Below are positions 27,674-38,262 of a stretch of 64,000 nucleotides of DNA, one piece after another. Source of the stretch: an uncultured Erythrobacter sp. Its GTDB lineage: Bacteria; Pseudomonadota; Alphaproteobacteria; Sphingomonadales; Sphingomonadaceae. Both the position numbers and the translations under genes were made by a program. The notes under the pieces were generated by a model. It worked only from the letters and a program-made list of their open reading frames with translations, searched no databases and had not been told where the DNA came from. Within the stretch, counting starts at the first letter, position 1. Each line of letters begins with the position of its first letter. The DNA is taken from positions 434,001 to 498,000 of the forward strand of contig CANNCL010000002.1 of NCBI GenBank assembly GCA_947503155.1. Direction: 5' to 3'.

Positions 27674-28464
27674 TGCGCGCGTTTCGCTTGTTTCAGCGTA
27701 CTGACAAACCGGTCGAGATCACCTTTGCGGATGCGCACAGCTTGGCCGCGCGGCAAATCCGCCAATTCAAACGGGCCGTAAGCGGTGCGGATCAAGCGGT
27801 TCACTTGCAGGCCGAGATGTTCCAGCACATTGCGAACTTCGCGGTTTTTACCCTCGGTGATCGTCATTTCGATCCACTGATTGCGGTTGCCGGACCCAGA
27901 CGTGCTGCGTTCCATATTGGCGTTGATCGGACCATACCGCACGCCATCCACTTCAATCCCTTCGGCCAGAGATTCCAGTTGTTCCTGTGACACATCACCA
28001 AAAGCGCGCGCGCGGTAGGTGCGCGGAACGCCGCTGGAGGGCAATTCCATCTGCCGTTTCAGTCCGCCATCATTGGTGAGGAGCAACAAGCCTTCGGTGT
28101 TCATGTCGAGCCTGCCGATTGGCATCAATCGCGGCGTGTCTTTCGGCAGGGCATTGATCAGCGCGTCGTAAATTGTGGCGCGGCCCGAAAAATCACGTTC
28201 CGCCGTGAGCAGGCCGGTGGGTTTGTGAAACACGTAAAGCTGAGACGGTTCTGCCGGGCCGACCGCTTTGCCATCGACGCTGACGCCGCGCAGGCTGGTG
28301 AGGAAGGTCGCGGGCGTTTCCACCACCTTGCCTTGCAAAGTGATGCGGCCATCGGCGATCATCCGCTCAATCTCGCGGCGGCTGGCGACACCTGCTCGCG
28401 CGAGCAATTTGGCAATACGGTCGCCTTCGGGGCGGTCTTCTGATTGTTTGGGGTTCGTAGGCAT
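27670..28464 (-). CDS. rluB: 23S rRNA pseudouridine synthase, RluB/RluE/RsuA type
   Basis: A 264-residue enzyme converting specific uridines in rRNA to pseudouridine. An S4 RNA-binding domain comes first (RIAKLLARAGVASRREIERM, GRITLQGKVV), followed by the catalytic domain. The invariant Asp is in PIGRLDMNTEGLLLLTNDG, and VRNVLEHLGLQVNRLIR is a family hallmark. Similarity is closest in style to RluB (23S U2605), but the precise target is inferred. It is translationally coupled to rsmD and starts ten bases after the Rieske oxygenase gene. Confidence 0.92.
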   Translation of the reverse strand: MPTNPKQSEDRPEGDRIAKLLARAGVASRREIERMIADGRITLQGKVVETPATFLTSLRGVSVDGKAVGPAEPSQLYVFHKPTGLLTAERDFSGRATIYDALINALPKDTPRLMPIGRLDMNTEGLLLLTNDGGLKRQMELPSSGVPRTYRARAFGDVSQEQLESLAEGIEVDGVRYGPINANMERSTSGSGNRNQWIEMTITEGKNREVRNVLEHLGLQVNRLIRTAYGPFELADLPRGQAVRIRKGDLDRFVSTLKQAKRAQ

Positions 28465-28473
28465 GGCGCGCGC

Positions 28474-29652
28474 TTAGGCGTTTAGTGCATCCTGCACAAT
28501 GCTGTCGAATCGCGCGATGCCCCCTTCGAGCGTGCCGAGCGTGAGGGATTTGATCGCACCGCTTTCCAAACCTTGCTGTCCCAATTCCGCCGCGCGAAAA
28601 TCTTCACTGGCAAAAACGCCGCCATCGAGCAGGTTCCAACTGCGCTCCCAATGGCCCTTCGCCTTGTCGGTTGTGGGTTCTTCGCGGATGAGCATGAAAT
28701 CCTCCACCAGCGTCAGATTATGCGCCTGCGGCATCAGCGTCATGATGTTCACATAATCCGGGCTGGGCACGATCACTGTGCCGGGCAGCAATTGGTACGC
28801 AAAAGTGATGATTTTGCGCATTGCATCCATATCCGACAAATCGATGCCCTCCATCTCCTCCAACCGCCCCACAGCAGAGCGCAAATGCGGCCCCACAGTG
28901 TCGCCAGCGGTCACGCCGTCTTTGAAGAACGGGCCGATAGTGTCCGCGTGAAGCCGGGTGACATGATAGCTTTCGAGGAAGGCATCCATGATGAGCTTCC
29001 AATTGCCGCGCACCGTATGGGTTTTGCGCCGGTACAGATACGCATCCGGCATCCCAAACGCGGCGAAATCTTCGCTGATTTTGGCGGCATCGGAGAAGTC
29101 GGGCTGCGCATTTTCTGATCGGTCAGGCGAAAACCAGATGAGCCCGCCTGCTTCTAAGCTGGGCAATTCGATAAGGCCGTAATCGCGCTTGTCCATATCC
29201 GGAAAAGTCTCTGGCCGGGGCAGCGCGAGCAATTGGCCATCAAGCTTATAGGTCCATGCGTGATAGGGGCAGACAAGCCGTTTCGCGCATTGAACATCGC
29301 CGCCTTCGACCAGCCGCGTGCCCCGGTGCTGGCACACATTCAGAAACACATGCGCGGTGCCGTCTGAATCGCGGGTGATCAGCAAGGGGCGGCCCGTTGC
29401 ATCATGCGGCACAGCCATGCCGGAGTCAGGCAGCAAGGCGCTGGGCACGAGAACTTGCGGCAAGCGATCAAACAGCGCCGCTTTCTCTCGTTCAAAATGC
29501 GCCGGATCAGTATAGCGGCTGGCCGGAACGCTGCCGATCACATCGGCTCCGCGGGTTTGCCCATCGCGGATCGCCTCTGCCAGAGCCAATTGGCCCGGTG
29601 TGGCTTTGGGCGCGGCGCGCAATATGGGTACATCTGTTGTTGGAGCGTTCAT
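28474..29652 (-). CDS. Rieske 2Fe-2S aromatic-ring-hydroxylating oxygenase, alpha subunit type
   Basis: A 392-residue iron-sulfur oxygenase. The Rieske centre CQHRG...CPYHAW (Cys-X-His, about 18 residues, Cys-X2-His) is followed by the catalytic domain with the mononuclear iron site in [14 protein letters not shown]. Such enzymes add one or both oxygen atoms to aromatic rings or quaternary amines. No beta subunit, ferredoxin or reductase is encoded nearby, so the substrate cannot be assigned and a stand-alone or partner-sharing enzyme is likely. I used ATG 29652 (MNAPTTDVP) rather than a 34-residue upstream extension overlapping the divergent permease leader. Confidence 0.88.
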   Translation of the reverse strand: MNAPTTDVPILRAAPKATPGQLALAEAIRDGQTRGADVIGSVPASRYTDPAHFEREKAALFDRLPQVLVPSALLPDSGMAVPHDATGRPLLITRDSDGTAHVFLNVCQHRGTRLVEGGDVQCAKRLVCPYHAWTYKLDGQLLALPRPETFPDMDKRDYGLIELPSLEAGGLIWFSPDRSENAQPDFSDAAKISEDFAAFGMPDAYLYRRKTHTVRGNWKLIMDAFLESYHVTRLHADTIGPFFKDGVTAGDTVGPHLRSAVGRLEEMEGIDLSDMDAMRKIITFAYQLLPGTVIVPSPDYVNIMTLMPQAHNLTLVEDFMLIREEPTTDKAKGHWERSWNLLDGGVFASEDFRAAELGQQGLESGAIKSLTLGTLEGGIARFDSIVQDALNA

Positions 29653-29737
29653 AACGGCTTTTCTAACCCCTCTATCCAAGCGTAGTGTCGCACAGCTTGG
29701 CGTGAACGCAAACGGATCGCGCATCTGCGGAGGAAAA

Positions 29738-31450
29738 ATGTCTAAAGCCGCCACGAACGACGAAACACGGATGTCGCGCTGGATGGTCCTGTTGGGATCG
29801 CTGCGCCAGCCAAAGACCGGCTATATGCTGATTTTCGGTTTTGCGTCGGGCCTGCCTTATGCGCTGTTGCTGGGAACGCTTTATGCGTGGCTGACGGATG
29901 CGCAGGTTGATGTGGAAACGATGGGGGTCTTCTCGCTCATCGGCCTCGCTTATGCATTTAAATTCCTATGGTCGCCGGCGCTGGACCGGGTTGATGTTCC
30001 GTTTCTGCGGAGGCTGGGTAAACGCAAACAATGGATCGTCACCGCGCAATTGATGCTGGGCTTGATATTGGTGGTGTTGTCATTCCTCAATCCGCTGACT
30101 TCGCTTGGTATGTTTTCTCTGCTTGCGGGGATCGGCGCATTTGCCAGCGCGACACAGGACGTGGTTGTCGATGCATGGCGCGTGGATGTTGCCGATGAAA
30201 AAGCGACCATCGACATTCTCTCAACCGTTTATCAGATGGGTTACCGCATCGCAGCCTTGGTCGGCGGGGCGCTTGCGCTGTTTATGGCGGAGCGGCTCGG
30301 CTGGCCTGCGGTCTATGCCTCGATGGGCGGAATATTGTTGGTGGTCGGTTTTCTTGGCCTGTTCGCGCCAGATGCGGAACGAAGCGCAGAGGCGGTTGAA
30401 AACGAACGTACAAATTTGCTCACGCTCAGAGAGCCGGGCCAGTTAAAACCAAAGGTCCGCGCGATTGGGCTGGGCGCAGTGGCGCTATTGTGGGGCTGGG
30501 CACTGATTACGGTCCTCATCTTTATGGTCCGATCGCTCAATTCCGACCCTGACACGCGCCCTGACAGCACCGCTTTTGTCAGCACGATGGGACCATTGAT
30601 CGTTATCGCGACAGTCGTCATCCCAAGCCTTATTGCAGGCTGGCTGGAGTATCAGCGCAAGAAAGGCCGCTATGTCCTGACGCAAGCAGAGCCTGCTTTG
30701 CGCGCTGTCGATACTGCGCTCGATCACGGATACCGCGCTTTGATCCTGCCTTTGGCAGAGATTATTGGACGGCTGCGCTGGGCGGCGGTGTTGGTGATTG
30801 CACTGGTGCTGACCTACCGGATCACCGATGCGATTTGGGGCAGTTTTGCCTATCCGTTTTATCTAGGCGAACTGCAATATACGAAGGATGAGGTCGCGAT
30901 TGCCTCGAAATTCTTTGGTGTCGGCGCGTTGCTGTTGGGATTGGCGATGGGCGGATTGTTGCTGACGGTGATCGGGCGGATGACGACGCTAACATTGGGC
31001 GCCTTGATCGCGGCGCTGACCAATTTGCTATATGCCGACCTCGCGATTGGCGGCGCGCGGATGCAAGCGGCCAGCGATGCGATCGGCTTTACATGGCTGA
31101 CCGGATTGTTCGGCGCGGATGAACGCCTGTCGAAATTGATGCTGACGATTGGGATGGAAAACATCGCCGTGGGCATCGCGGGGGCGGCGTTTGTCGCCTA
31201 TCTCTCCAGCATCGTCGCCAAAGGATACAGCGCGGTGCAATATGCTCTGCTGTCATCCTTGACCTTGCTGGTGGGTACATTGGGGCGGCCAGCTTTGGGT
31301 CAGATGATTGAGGAACGCGGATATTACGACGTGTTCATTCTGACGACGCTGATTGGCCTGTTCGCGGTGTTTTTGTGCCTGATCGAATGGGTGCGAATTG
31401 CGCGCGCGGGCAGGGCAGAAAACGCGCCGCCGCCGCAGCCAGAGATTTAG
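29738..31450 (+). CDS. AmpG-like permease (PAT/MFS family)
   Basis: A 570-residue integral membrane protein with 12-14 hydrophobic segments. [25 protein letters not shown] and [20 protein letters not shown] are the signature of AmpG, which imports anhydro-muropeptides for cell-wall recycling. A large loop (about residues 205-240) separates the halves and the C-terminal half is longer than in E. coli AmpG (491 aa). Substrate transfer to this protein is inference. The ATG at 29738 has an ideal AGGA site; in-frame starts further upstream lie inside the divergent Rieske gene. Its stop overlaps the convergent folC stop. Confidence 0.85.
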   Translation: MSKAATNDETRMSRWMVLLGSLRQPKTGYMLIFGFASGLPYALLLGTLYAWLTDAQVDVETMGVFSLIGLAYAFKFLWSPALDRVDVPFLRRLGKRKQWIVTAQLMLGLILVVLSFLNPLTSLGMFSLLAGIGAFASATQDVVVDAWRVDVADEKATIDILSTVYQMGYRIAALVGGALALFMAERLGWPAVYASMGGILLVVGFLGLFAPDAERSAEAVENERTNLLTLREPGQLKPKVRAIGLGAVALLWGWALITVLIFMVRSLNSDPDTRPDSTAFVSTMGPLIVIATVVIPSLIAGWLEYQRKKGRYVLTQAEPALRAVDTALDHGYRALILPLAEIIGRLRWAAVLVIALVLTYRITDAIWGSFAYPFYLGELQYTKDEVAIASKFFGVGALLLGLAMGGLLLTVIGRMTTLTLGALIAALTNLLYADLAIGGARMQAASDAIGFTWLTGLFGADERLSKLMLTIGMENIAVGIAGAAFVAYLSSIVAKGYSAVQYALLSSLTLLVGTLGRPALGQMIEERGYYDVFILTTLIGLFAVFLCLIEWVRIARAGRAENAPPPQPEI

Positions 31451-32772
31451 TCCGGCACTTCGTCATTAAGCCGCAGCGCTTCGCCCGCGAGGTAAAGCGA
31501 TCCGGCGATCAACACGGGGTAGCCGTCTGACGGCACATGGAGCAGCGCATCCTCGATGTCACTGGCGGCGCGTGCGTCTGACCCAAAGGCCTTTGGCGGA
31601 TGGCTGTCATGACCGGGCACGGGGATTGTTGTTAGACTGCGAATGCGATCTGCGAGAGGCCCGATTACGGCGCGCGGGTCTTTGTTGGCCAGCATTCCAA
31701 CAATCAAATGCACACTGCCGGGATCACCGGGCAGAGCGGAGGCGAGGGCAATCCCAGCGCTTTCATTATGCCCGCCATCGAGCATTATTTTTTGCGCGGA
31801 ACAAAGGGCGGTGAGCGGGCCGTCATCCAGAGTTTGAAGCCGCGCGGGCCAGCGCGCATTCAACAGGCCGGATATGACAGCGGCATTTGTTACAGATACC
31901 GCTTTCTGCGCCTCGATCATGGCGATAGCTAGCGCCGCATTTCTCGCTTGATGAGCGCCCGGAATTGCGGGCATCGGAAAATCGCGACCGGCTTCGGCCC
32001 CATATTCATAAAAATATAACGAGCCGCCTTCCGCTTCATCCGCAACCCAGTGAGTGCCAAATTCGAAGAGCGGCGCTCCAGCCAGAACGGATAATTCTCG
32101 GATCGCGTTTTGTGCGCCCGCCGGATAACGATCCCCCATCGTCACCAGTGGCACGCCCGCCTTCGCTATCCCCGCTTTCTCAAACGCAATCCGCGCCATC
32201 GGTTCTTTCGGCACGCCGTCCTCTGGCGCGAGCAGGAACGCTTCGTGATCAATCCCCAACGCCGCAATCCCGCACACCGCGACAGCATCCGCCTCAAGCA
32301 CATTGGTCGCATCAAAACGCCCGCCTAGGCCGACCTCAACCACGCAGGCATCGGCTGGCGTGCGGCTAAAGGCGAGGAATGCAGCGGCGATGGTGACTTC
32401 GAAAAAGCTGGGCGCGAGGTCTTCGCCTGCATCCAGAACTTCGGACAAAATTGCCGCCAAAGCCTCATCCGAAATCAGCTCTCCCGCGATCCGTATCCGC
32501 TCATTATAGCGCACCAGATGCGGGGAGGTGGTGACATGCACGCGCTTGCCATCCGCCTCCAACATCGCGCGCAGAAACGCGCAGACCGACCCTTTGCCAT
32601 TGGTCCCGGCAACATGAAAAACCGGCGGCAATTTGCGATGCGGATTGCCCAACCGCTCCATCAGAGCGCGGATCGTCTCTAGCCCCAGCCGCCCTTGCGG
32701 GACGCTGAGCGCGGATAGCCGGTCCAATTGCGCCTGAACCCGAGCATCCTCAGATCGCCCGAAATCGAGCAC
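31447..32772 (-). CDS. folC: Bifunctional folylpolyglutamate synthase/dihydrofolate synthase
   Basis: FolC adds glutamate to dihydropteroate and extends the polyglutamate tail of folates. The 441-residue Mur-ligase-like enzyme shows FHVAGTNGKGSVCAFLRAML (P-loop), TSPHLVRYNERIRI, EVGLGGRFDATNV and the C-terminal LDGGHNESAG. It starts with GTG at 32772, five bases after the accD stop; no ATG occurs until residue 38. The order trp-accD-folC is common in proteobacteria. The 3' end overlaps the convergent AmpG-like gene by four bases. Confidence 0.95.
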   Translation of the reverse strand: MLDFGRSEDARVQAQLDRLSALSVPQGRLGLETIRALMERLGNPHRKLPPVFHVAGTNGKGSVCAFLRAMLEADGKRVHVTTSPHLVRYNERIRIAGELISDEALAAILSEVLDAGEDLAPSFFEVTIAAAFLAFSRTPADACVVEVGLGGRFDATNVLEADAVAVCGIAALGIDHEAFLLAPEDGVPKEPMARIAFEKAGIAKAGVPLVTMGDRYPAGAQNAIRELSVLAGAPLFEFGTHWVADEAEGGSLYFYEYGAEAGRDFPMPAIPGAHQARNAALAIAMIEAQKAVSVTNAAVISGLLNARWPARLQTLDDGPLTALCSAQKIMLDGGHNESAGIALASALPGDPGSVHLIVGMLANKDPRAVIGPLADRIRSLTTIPVPGHDSHPPKAFGSDARAASDIEDALLHVPSDGYPVLIAGSLYLAGEALRLNDEVPD

Positions 32773-32777
32773 TTGGT

Positions 32778-33641
32778 TTACGCCGCTGCGTCTTTTTCAG
32801 GGGCTGGCTGCAAATAATCGAGCACGCTCGCTAGCGTCTCTTTAAGCTCTTTGCGGTGGACGACCATATCGACCATGCCGTGTTTGTGCAGATATTCCGC
32901 GCGCTGGAAACCTTCGGGCAATTTCTCGCGGATTGTGTCCTGAATGACGCGCTGCCCGGCAAAACCAATCAATGCGCCCGGTTCGGCAATATGGACATCG
33001 CCGAGCATCGCATAGCTGGCCGTAACGCCGCCAGTGGTGGGATCGGTCAGCACGACGATATAGGGCAGGCCAGCGGCCTTCAAACGCCGGGTCATCACCG
33101 TTGCGCGCGGCATTTGCATGAGGGACAAAATCCCCTCCTGCATCCGCGCGCCGCCCGCCGCCGTCACAACGACATAGGGGCATTTTCGGGTCAGAGCGCG
33201 CTCCGCCCCGGCGCAAAACGCCATGCCCACCGCCATGCCCATTGATCCGCCCATGAACGAGAAATCCTGCACGCCGACCACAGCCGGGCGCCCCTCGATC
33301 TCGCCTGATCCAACCTGATAGGCATCGCGGTGCGGGTTCGCTGCGCGCGCGGCTTTCAATCGGTCGGTGTATTTCTTGGTGTCTTTGAACTTTAGCGGAT
33401 CTTCGGCGACTTCGGGTGTGTCGACCATCTGAAATCCATGATCCAGCAGCAGCGCCAGCCGCGTATCCGCACTAATCCGCCCATGAAATTCGCAGCGCGG
33501 GCAGACGCTGAGATTTTCCTCATATTCGGCCACAAACAGCATTTCCTGACAGGATTTGCATTTGATCCAGAGGTCTTTTTCCGTGCTTTTCTTATCGGCA
33601 TCAAAGCCCAAAGAATTACGGACGCGGGTGAACCAGTTCAT
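32778..33641 (-). CDS. accD: Acetyl-CoA carboxylase carboxyltransferase subunit beta
   Basis: AccD, with AccA, transfers the carboxyl group from biotin to acetyl-CoA to give malonyl-CoA, the first step of fatty-acid synthesis. The 287 residues include an N-terminal Cys4 zinc ribbon (CKSCQEMLF...CPRCEFHG, residues 28-52) and the crotonase-like core with [32 protein letters not shown] and [11 protein letters not shown]. It lies ten bases after trpA and immediately before folC on the same strand. Confidence 0.97.
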   Translation of the reverse strand: MNWFTRVRNSLGFDADKKSTEKDLWIKCKSCQEMLFVAEYEENLSVCPRCEFHGRISADTRLALLLDHGFQMVDTPEVAEDPLKFKDTKKYTDRLKAARAANPHRDAYQVGSGEIEGRPAVVGVQDFSFMGGSMGMAVGMAFCAGAERALTRKCPYVVVTAAGGARMQEGILSLMQMPRATVMTRRLKAAGLPYIVVLTDPTTGGVTASYAMLGDVHIAEPGALIGFAGQRVIQDTIREKLPEGFQRAEYLHKHGMVDMVVHRKELKETLASVLDYLQPAPEKDAAA

Positions 33642-33651
33642 TTGTTTTCCC

Positions 33652-34446
33652 TCAGGTGCCAGAAGCTTTTGGCGCTTGTTTGATGGCGCTGACCATAGCT
33701 GTTGTTAGCTCTTGTAGCTTAGCGGGGGCGTCCTTGCCAAATTCGCCGCACAAATCGACCAGCGCAGAGCCGACGACGACTCCGTCCGCGTGGGCCGCGA
33801 TGGCGGCGGCTTGTTCGGGTGTGCGAACCCCGAAACCGACCGCAACGGGCAGGTCGGTGGCGGCTTTGAGTTTACCGACGGCTTCTTCGATGGCGGCGGT
33901 GGCGGCCTGTTGTTTGCCCGTGATCCCTGCGACAGAGACGTAATAGAGAAACCCGCCGGACCCTTCGAGCACTTGCGGCAAACGCGCCGCATCGGTGGTC
34001 GGCGTGGCTAGGCGGATCGGCGCAATACCTTTTGCGCGCAGAGCCGGGCCGAGCGCCTGATCTTCTTCTGGCGGAATATCGACGCAGATAACGCCGTCGA
34101 CGCCCGCCTTGGACGCAGCATCGGCAAACCATTCCGGCCCGCGCCGGATCATCGGATTGGCATAGCCCATGAGGATTAGCGGCACGTCAGGATGCCGCGC
34201 GCGGAAATCGGCGGCGATTTGCATCACATCGGCGGTGGTCGTGCCCGCGCCAAGGCTGCGCAGATTCGCAGCTTGGATCGCAGGGCCATCAGCCATCGGA
34301 TCGGTGAACGGCATCCCCAATTCAATCACATCCGCGCCGCCAGCAACGAGCGCGTCGAGATTGGCCGCTGTGTCGCCATCACCAGCGGTGATGAACGCAA
34401 CGAAAGCGGCGTGGGGTTTGGAGAAGGCGTTTGAGAGGCGGGTCAT
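33652..34446 (-). CDS. trpA: Tryptophan synthase alpha chain
   Basis: TrpA cleaves indole-3-glycerol phosphate to indole, which is channelled to TrpB. The 264-residue TIM barrel has VAFITAGDG near the start, the catalytic Glu in [17 protein letters not shown], catalytic Asp in [11 protein letters not shown], and [13 protein letters not shown] in the phosphate-binding loop. Its ATG overlaps the stop of the 106-aa unknown gene by four bases, where most relatives have trpB directly upstream. Confidence 0.97.
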   Translation of the reverse strand: MTRLSNAFSKPHAAFVAFITAGDGDTAANLDALVAGGADVIELGMPFTDPMADGPAIQAANLRSLGAGTTTADVMQIAADFRARHPDVPLILMGYANPMIRRGPEWFADAASKAGVDGVICVDIPPEEDQALGPALRAKGIAPIRLATPTTDAARLPQVLEGSGGFLYYVSVAGITGKQQAATAAIEEAVGKLKAATDLPVAVGFGVRTPEQAAAIAAHADGVVVGSALVDLCGEFGKDAPAKLQELTTAMVSAIKQAPKASGT

Positions 34447-34763
34447 GCTGGGAACATCACGTTGAAAGGTCCAAGTCCGTCTTTATCTCTAACTTGTTCA
34501 ATTGAGGCGGGTTGATGCCCACTTACACGCATGAAAAACCATCCATCACGCTTTGGGTGGACGGACACGTCGATCACCTTGAAAAACTGCTCATCGTCAA
34601 TGAAGACCCGATCCAGCGCGCTTTCAAGATTCAGGTCATGCGTGCCCATGAAATGCAACTCAATCTGATCATGTTCAGCATCCAATTCACGCGCTGAACC
34701 TTCGTTGGCTTGAGCCATGGCTTTTCGGAGCCGAGTCGTGAATTTTTCCTTCGACAGGCTCAA
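34443..34763 (-). CDS. Unknown 106-aa protein inserted between trpB and trpA
   Basis: I do not recognise this family. The protein is 106 residues, soluble, without signal peptide or membrane segment. It has a basic amphipathic N-terminal helix ([15 protein letters not shown]), an acidic middle ([30 protein letters not shown]) and an alternating hydrophobic C-terminal half ([23 protein letters not shown]) that looks like beta-strands. Its ATG overlaps the trpB stop by four bases and its stop overlaps the trpA start by four bases, so it is translationally coupled on both sides. By hand count its GC content is about 50 %, clearly below the flanking trp genes, suggesting later acquisition. A role in tryptophan synthesis is not shown. 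Confidence 0.8.
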   Translation of the reverse strand: MSLSKEKFTTRLRKAMAQANEGSARELDAEHDQIELHFMGTHDLNLESALDRVFIDDEQFFKVIDVSVHPKRDGWFFMRVSGHQPASIEQVRDKDGLGPFNVMFPA

Positions 34764-35977
34764 ATCTCCACTCCCAGCTTCTCAGCCACAGTGAAAATAT
34801 CCTTATCGCCGCGTCCGCACAGGTTCATGAGGATGATCTCATCCTCGCCCATCTGCTTGGCGCGGTCGGCCACCGCCGCAATCGCGTGTGACGGCTCCAG
34901 CGCAGGGATAATGCCCTCGGTGCGGCAGAGGAGTTGGAACCCTTCCAATGCCTCGTCATCCGTCACGGCGGTGTATTCGACTCGCCCGCTTTCTTTCAGC
35001 CAAGCGTGTTCGGGGCCGATGCCGGGGTAATCCAAACCGGCGCTGATCGAATGGCCGTCGGTGATCTGGCCGTCTTCGTCTTGCAGCAAATATGTCTTGT
35101 TGCCGTGGAGCACGCCGGGCGCACCGCCCAAAAGGCTCGCCGCATGTTCGTCGCCGTCTAACCCGTGCCCTGCCGCCTCAACGCCGAGCATTTTCACGTC
35201 GGCATCGTCGAGAAACGGGTGGAACAGGCCCAGCGCGTTTGATCCGCCGCCTATGCAGGCGACGAGCAAGTCTGGCAGGCGTCCGGCGCGCTTCAGCATT
35301 TGCGCGCGGGCTTCTGTGCCGATCACGCTTTGGAAATTGCGGACCATTTCGGGGTAAGGGTGCGGGCCAGCCGCCGTGCCGATTATGTAGAATGTGTCGT
35401 GGACGTTCGCGACCCAATCGCGCAGCCCTTCGTTCATGGCGTCCTTCAGCGTCGCGCCGCCGCTGGTGACGGGCACGACCTCTGCGCCGAGCAGTTTCAT
35501 GCGGAAGACATTGGGCGATTGCCGTTTCACGTCTTCGGCGCCCATGTAAATGACGCAAGGCAGTCCAAAGCGCGCGCACACGGTCGCCGTCGCAACGCCG
35601 TGCTGGCCCGCGCCGGTTTCCGCGATGATCCGCGTTTTGCCCATGCGCATCGCCAGCAATATCTGCCCGATGCAATTGTTGATCTTATGCGCGCCCGTAT
35701 GGTTCAGCTCATCGCGCTTAAACCAGACCTGTGCCCCGCCAAGGGCTTCGGTCAGGCGTTCCGCAAAATAGAGCGGGGAAGGGCGGCCCACATAATGTTC
35801 GAGCAGATCGTCAAACTGCGCCGCGAATGCCGGATCGGCCTGAGCGGCGCGATATTCCCGTTCCAGATCAAGGATCAGCGGCATCAGCGTTTCGGCGACA
35901 TAGCGCCCGCCGAAATCGCCAAAATGGCCGCGTTCATCGGGTTGGTTCTTAAAAGAGTTTGGGGCTGTGTCGCTCAT
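34760..35977 (-). CDS. trpB: Tryptophan synthase beta chain
   Basis: TrpB makes tryptophan from indole and serine using pyridoxal phosphate. The 405-residue protein has the PLP lysine in [14 protein letters not shown], the glutamate-containing [15 protein letters not shown], the phosphate-binding GGGSNALG motif, and [19 protein letters not shown] is the usual TrpB1 N-terminus. It starts eight bases after trpF and overlaps the following unknown gene by four bases. Confidence 0.98.
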   Translation of the reverse strand: MSDTAPNSFKNQPDERGHFGDFGGRYVAETLMPLILDLEREYRAAQADPAFAAQFDDLLEHYVGRPSPLYFAERLTEALGGAQVWFKRDELNHTGAHKINNCIGQILLAMRMGKTRIIAETGAGQHGVATATVCARFGLPCVIYMGAEDVKRQSPNVFRMKLLGAEVVPVTSGGATLKDAMNEGLRDWVANVHDTFYIIGTAAGPHPYPEMVRNFQSVIGTEARAQMLKRAGRLPDLLVACIGGGSNALGLFHPFLDDADVKMLGVEAAGHGLDGDEHAASLLGGAPGVLHGNKTYLLQDEDGQITDGHSISAGLDYPGIGPEHAWLKESGRVEYTAVTDDEALEGFQLLCRTEGIIPALEPSHAIAAVADRAKQMGEDEIILMNLCGRGDKDIFTVAEKLGVEI

Positions 35978-35984
35978 TTTCTTC

Positions 35985-36623
35985 TCAAGTTTTGAGAGCC
36001 GCTTTGCAGAACGCGGCGATCCTGTCCACGTCCTTCACACCCGGCGCGCTTTCAAGGCCAGATGACGCATCGACCAATGGCGTGCCGGTTGCACGGATTG
36101 CGTCTGCGACGTTGCCGGGATGAAGCCCGCCCGCCAATCCCCATGGGACGCTGTGCTCGCGGCCTTTTAGCAGGCTCCAATCAAAGCCAACACCGTTGCC
36201 GCCCGGCAGAACCGAAGCGGCACTGGGCGGCGGTGCATCGAAGAGCAAGCGGTCCGCTATGCCCGCATATTTGGCCGAATTCGCCAAAGTATCGGCGCTG
36301 CGCACGGCCAGCGCTTTCCACATTTCAGCGGCGGAAATTTTGCGGAAAGCCGCGATTGCCTCCGGCGTTTCCTTGCCGTGAAATTGGATGACATCGGGGC
36401 GGATCGTGTCCGCCGCGCGGGCGATCAAATCGGCATCGGGATCGACCAGCAACAGCACGACCTTTACCCCCGCCGGAACATTGCCGCGCAGCTGTGCTGC
36501 ATCGCCTAAGCTCAGATGCCGGGGGCTTGGTTCAAAATGGACGAGGCCCACATGGCTCGCCCCGGCGTCGGCGGCGGCGGCGATGGTTTCGTGGCTGCTC
36601 AGCCCGCAGATTTTGATCAACAT
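35985..36623 (-). CDS. trpF: Phosphoribosylanthranilate isomerase
   Basis: TrpF catalyses the Amadori rearrangement in tryptophan synthesis. The 212-residue TIM barrel starts [12 protein letters not shown] with the catalytic Cys, and shows [20 protein letters not shown] (catalytic Asp equivalent nearby) and [15 protein letters not shown] near the phosphate site. It heads the trpF-trpB-(unknown)-trpA-accD-folC series on the - strand and starts seven bases after the VOC-protein stop. Confidence 0.95.
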   Translation of the reverse strand: MLIKICGLSSHETIAAAADAGASHVGLVHFEPSPRHLSLGDAAQLRGNVPAGVKVVLLLVDPDADLIARAADTIRPDVIQFHGKETPEAIAAFRKISAAEMWKALAVRSADTLANSAKYAGIADRLLFDAPPPSAASVLPGGNGVGFDWSLLKGREHSVPWGLAGGLHPGNVADAIRATGTPLVDASSGLESAPGVKDVDRIAAFCKAALKT

Positions 36624-36629
36624 ATCGTT

Positions 36630-37004
36630 TTATTCGTTCTGAATCAGACGGATCAGTGATCCATCCAGATCGTTGAGATAGGCAATCGTCATCCCGCTAC
36701 CCTCACGCTTTGGCTGACTAAAACGCGGGATGCCGTGGCTGTCAGCTGGGATGTCGCTCGCCTCCAATTGTGCCATCATCGCCGGAAGGTCATCCAATCT
36801 GATGCAGCAGCTGAACGAGCTCGTCGCCGGATCAAGGTCGGGATACGGGAAAAACTCAAGTGTCGAGCGATTGCCCGGCGGGCCCCGGTGCAAGATCATC
36901 CAGCCAGGGCCGCGATAGCCGCATTCAAAGCCCAATTGCGCATAGAACGCCGCCGCCGCGTCAAAGTCGCGTGAGGGGAGGTTGGGGGTGGCATGATCTG
37001 GCAT
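36630..37004 (-). CDS. VOC-family (glyoxalase/bleomycin-resistance-like) protein
   Basis: A 124-residue protein of the vicinal-oxygen-chelate superfamily: NLPSRDFDAAAAFYAQLGFECGYRG, MILHRG, STLEFFPYPDLDP and a terminal DLDGSLIRLIQNE are the pattern of bleomycin-resistance-type members, which bind ligands or drugs rather than catalyse. The spacing (seven bases before trpF) indicates it is the first gene of the trpF operon, although it has no obvious link with tryptophan. A drug-binding function is only a family guess. Confidence 0.85.
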   Translation of the reverse strand: MPDHATPNLPSRDFDAAAAFYAQLGFECGYRGPGWMILHRGPPGNRSTLEFFPYPDLDPATSSFSCCIRLDDLPAMMAQLEASDIPADSHGIPRFSQPKREGSGMTIAYLNDLDGSLIRLIQNE

Positions 37005-37107
37005 AGCCTATCCCTTAGCGCCTTGCTCCTTAGACAGAAAGGTAATGGCTTGCGCTTTGGCAAAAATTCGCTGACCATTGAGGCAACAGGTCAATTCGGG
37101 GGTCATT

Positions 37108-37578
37108 ATGAAGATCAAATTTTTTGCCGCCGCGCTGTTTGCGCTGTTTTTGTCTGCTTGTAATCCGATGGCTCAGCTTGACGGGGCGGAAGCCAAGATC
37201 GCGCAGTTTCATTCGGTCTATAATGATGGCGATGCGCGTCGGCTCTACGGCGTTACCGGAGAGGAATTTCGCGCTGTCACCACGCCAGAGCAGATGGATG
37301 AGCTTGTCACATTGGTCGCTGGAAGGATGGGGCAGGTGGAGAGCACCGAGCGCGCCGGTTTCAACATCAATTCCGACAATGGTGTGAATATGACCGTGGT
37401 CACAATGACAACCCAATATGAAAAGGGCGAAGCGACCGAGATATTCACATTCCAAGGCGATGGCGAGACCATGCAATTGGTGGGCTGGAACGTCGAATCG
37501 GATAATTTCTTGGATGGCGGCGATGGCGCTGACGATGCGCCTGTGGAAGACGCGTTAGACGCCGAGCCGGCCGAGTAA
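37108..37578 (+). CDS. Small lipoprotein of unknown function
   Basis: A 156-residue protein. The signal peptide MKIKFFAAALFALFLSAC ends in a good lipobox (LSAC), so the mature protein should be acylated at Cys18. The body (AKIAQFHSVYNDGDARRLYGVTGEEF) has the pattern of a DUF4019/NTF2-like fold, and the tail is acidic (DGGDGADDAPVEDALDAEPAE). ATG 37108 follows GGGGG; an upstream in-frame start at 37078 is ignored because it destroys the signal peptide. It sits alone on the + strand between pyrF and the trpF operon and is convergent with pyrF. Confidence 0.78.
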   Translation: MKIKFFAAALFALFLSACNPMAQLDGAEAKIAQFHSVYNDGDARRLYGVTGEEFRAVTTPEQMDELVTLVAGRMGQVESTERAGFNINSDNGVNMTVVTMTTQYEKGEATEIFTFQGDGETMQLVGWNVESDNFLDGGDGADDAPVEDALDAEPAE

Positions 37579-37587
37579 GCGTCCCGC

Positions 37588-38262
37588 TTAGAGCGTCGCT
37601 TCAATAGCGCGCGCGGCGGCCTCTGGGTCGTCTGCGCGGCTGATTGGGCGGCCAATTACCAAGATGCTTGCGCCGTCATCGCGGGCGCTGCGCGGGGTAA
37701 CGGTGCGTTTTTGATCACCAATTGTGCTGCCCGCGGGACGCAGGCCGGGGACCACGAAGAAACCGTCTTTCCATTGTTTGCGCACTTGGCCGACCTCTTG
37801 GCCGGAACAAACAATCCCATCGAGGCCGGATGCATGAGCAAGCTCCGCCAGACGCATCACATGGTCATGCGGCGTGCCGGTAACGCCGGTGCGTTTGAGG
37901 TCCGTTTCATCTAGGCTGGTAAGCATCGTGACGGCCACCACTTTGCAGCCCTCTGCCGCCGCAGCTTTCGCATCCTCCATCATCGCCCGCCCGCCGCCCG
38001 CGTGAACGGTAACGATGGCGGGTTCATAGACATGCACCGCCTGCATCGCGCCGGCGACCGTGTTGGGGATGTCGTGGAATTTGAGGTCGAGAAAAATCGG
38101 CAGGCCCATATGCGCGATTTCATGCACGCCGTGCGGCCCATGTGCGCAGTAAAATTCGAGGCCCAGCTTAATCCCGCCAATATGCGCCTTCACTTTGTTG
38201 ATGAGCGCTTTGGCAGGCTCAATCTGAGGCACATCGAGCGCGAGATAGACCGGGTTGCTCAT
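37588..38262 (-). CDS. pyrF: Orotidine 5'-phosphate decarboxylase
   Basis: PyrF makes UMP from OMP, the last step of de novo pyrimidine synthesis. The 224-residue TIM barrel carries the catalytic Lys-Asp-Lys signature in IFLDLKFHDIPNTV, VYLALDVPQ at strand 1 and VVPGLRPAGST near the phosphate loop, with ILVIGRPISRADDPE at the end. Its ATG overlaps the stop of the LapA-like gene by four bases, indicating translational coupling. Confidence 0.97.
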   Translation of the reverse strand: MSNPVYLALDVPQIEPAKALINKVKAHIGGIKLGLEFYCAHGPHGVHEIAHMGLPIFLDLKFHDIPNTVAGAMQAVHVYEPAIVTVHAGGGRAMMEDAKAAAAEGCKVVAVTMLTSLDETDLKRTGVTGTPHDHVMRLAELAHASGLDGIVCSGQEVGQVRKQWKDGFFVVPGLRPAGSTIGDQKRTVTPRSARDDGASILVIGRPISRADDPEAAARAIEATL

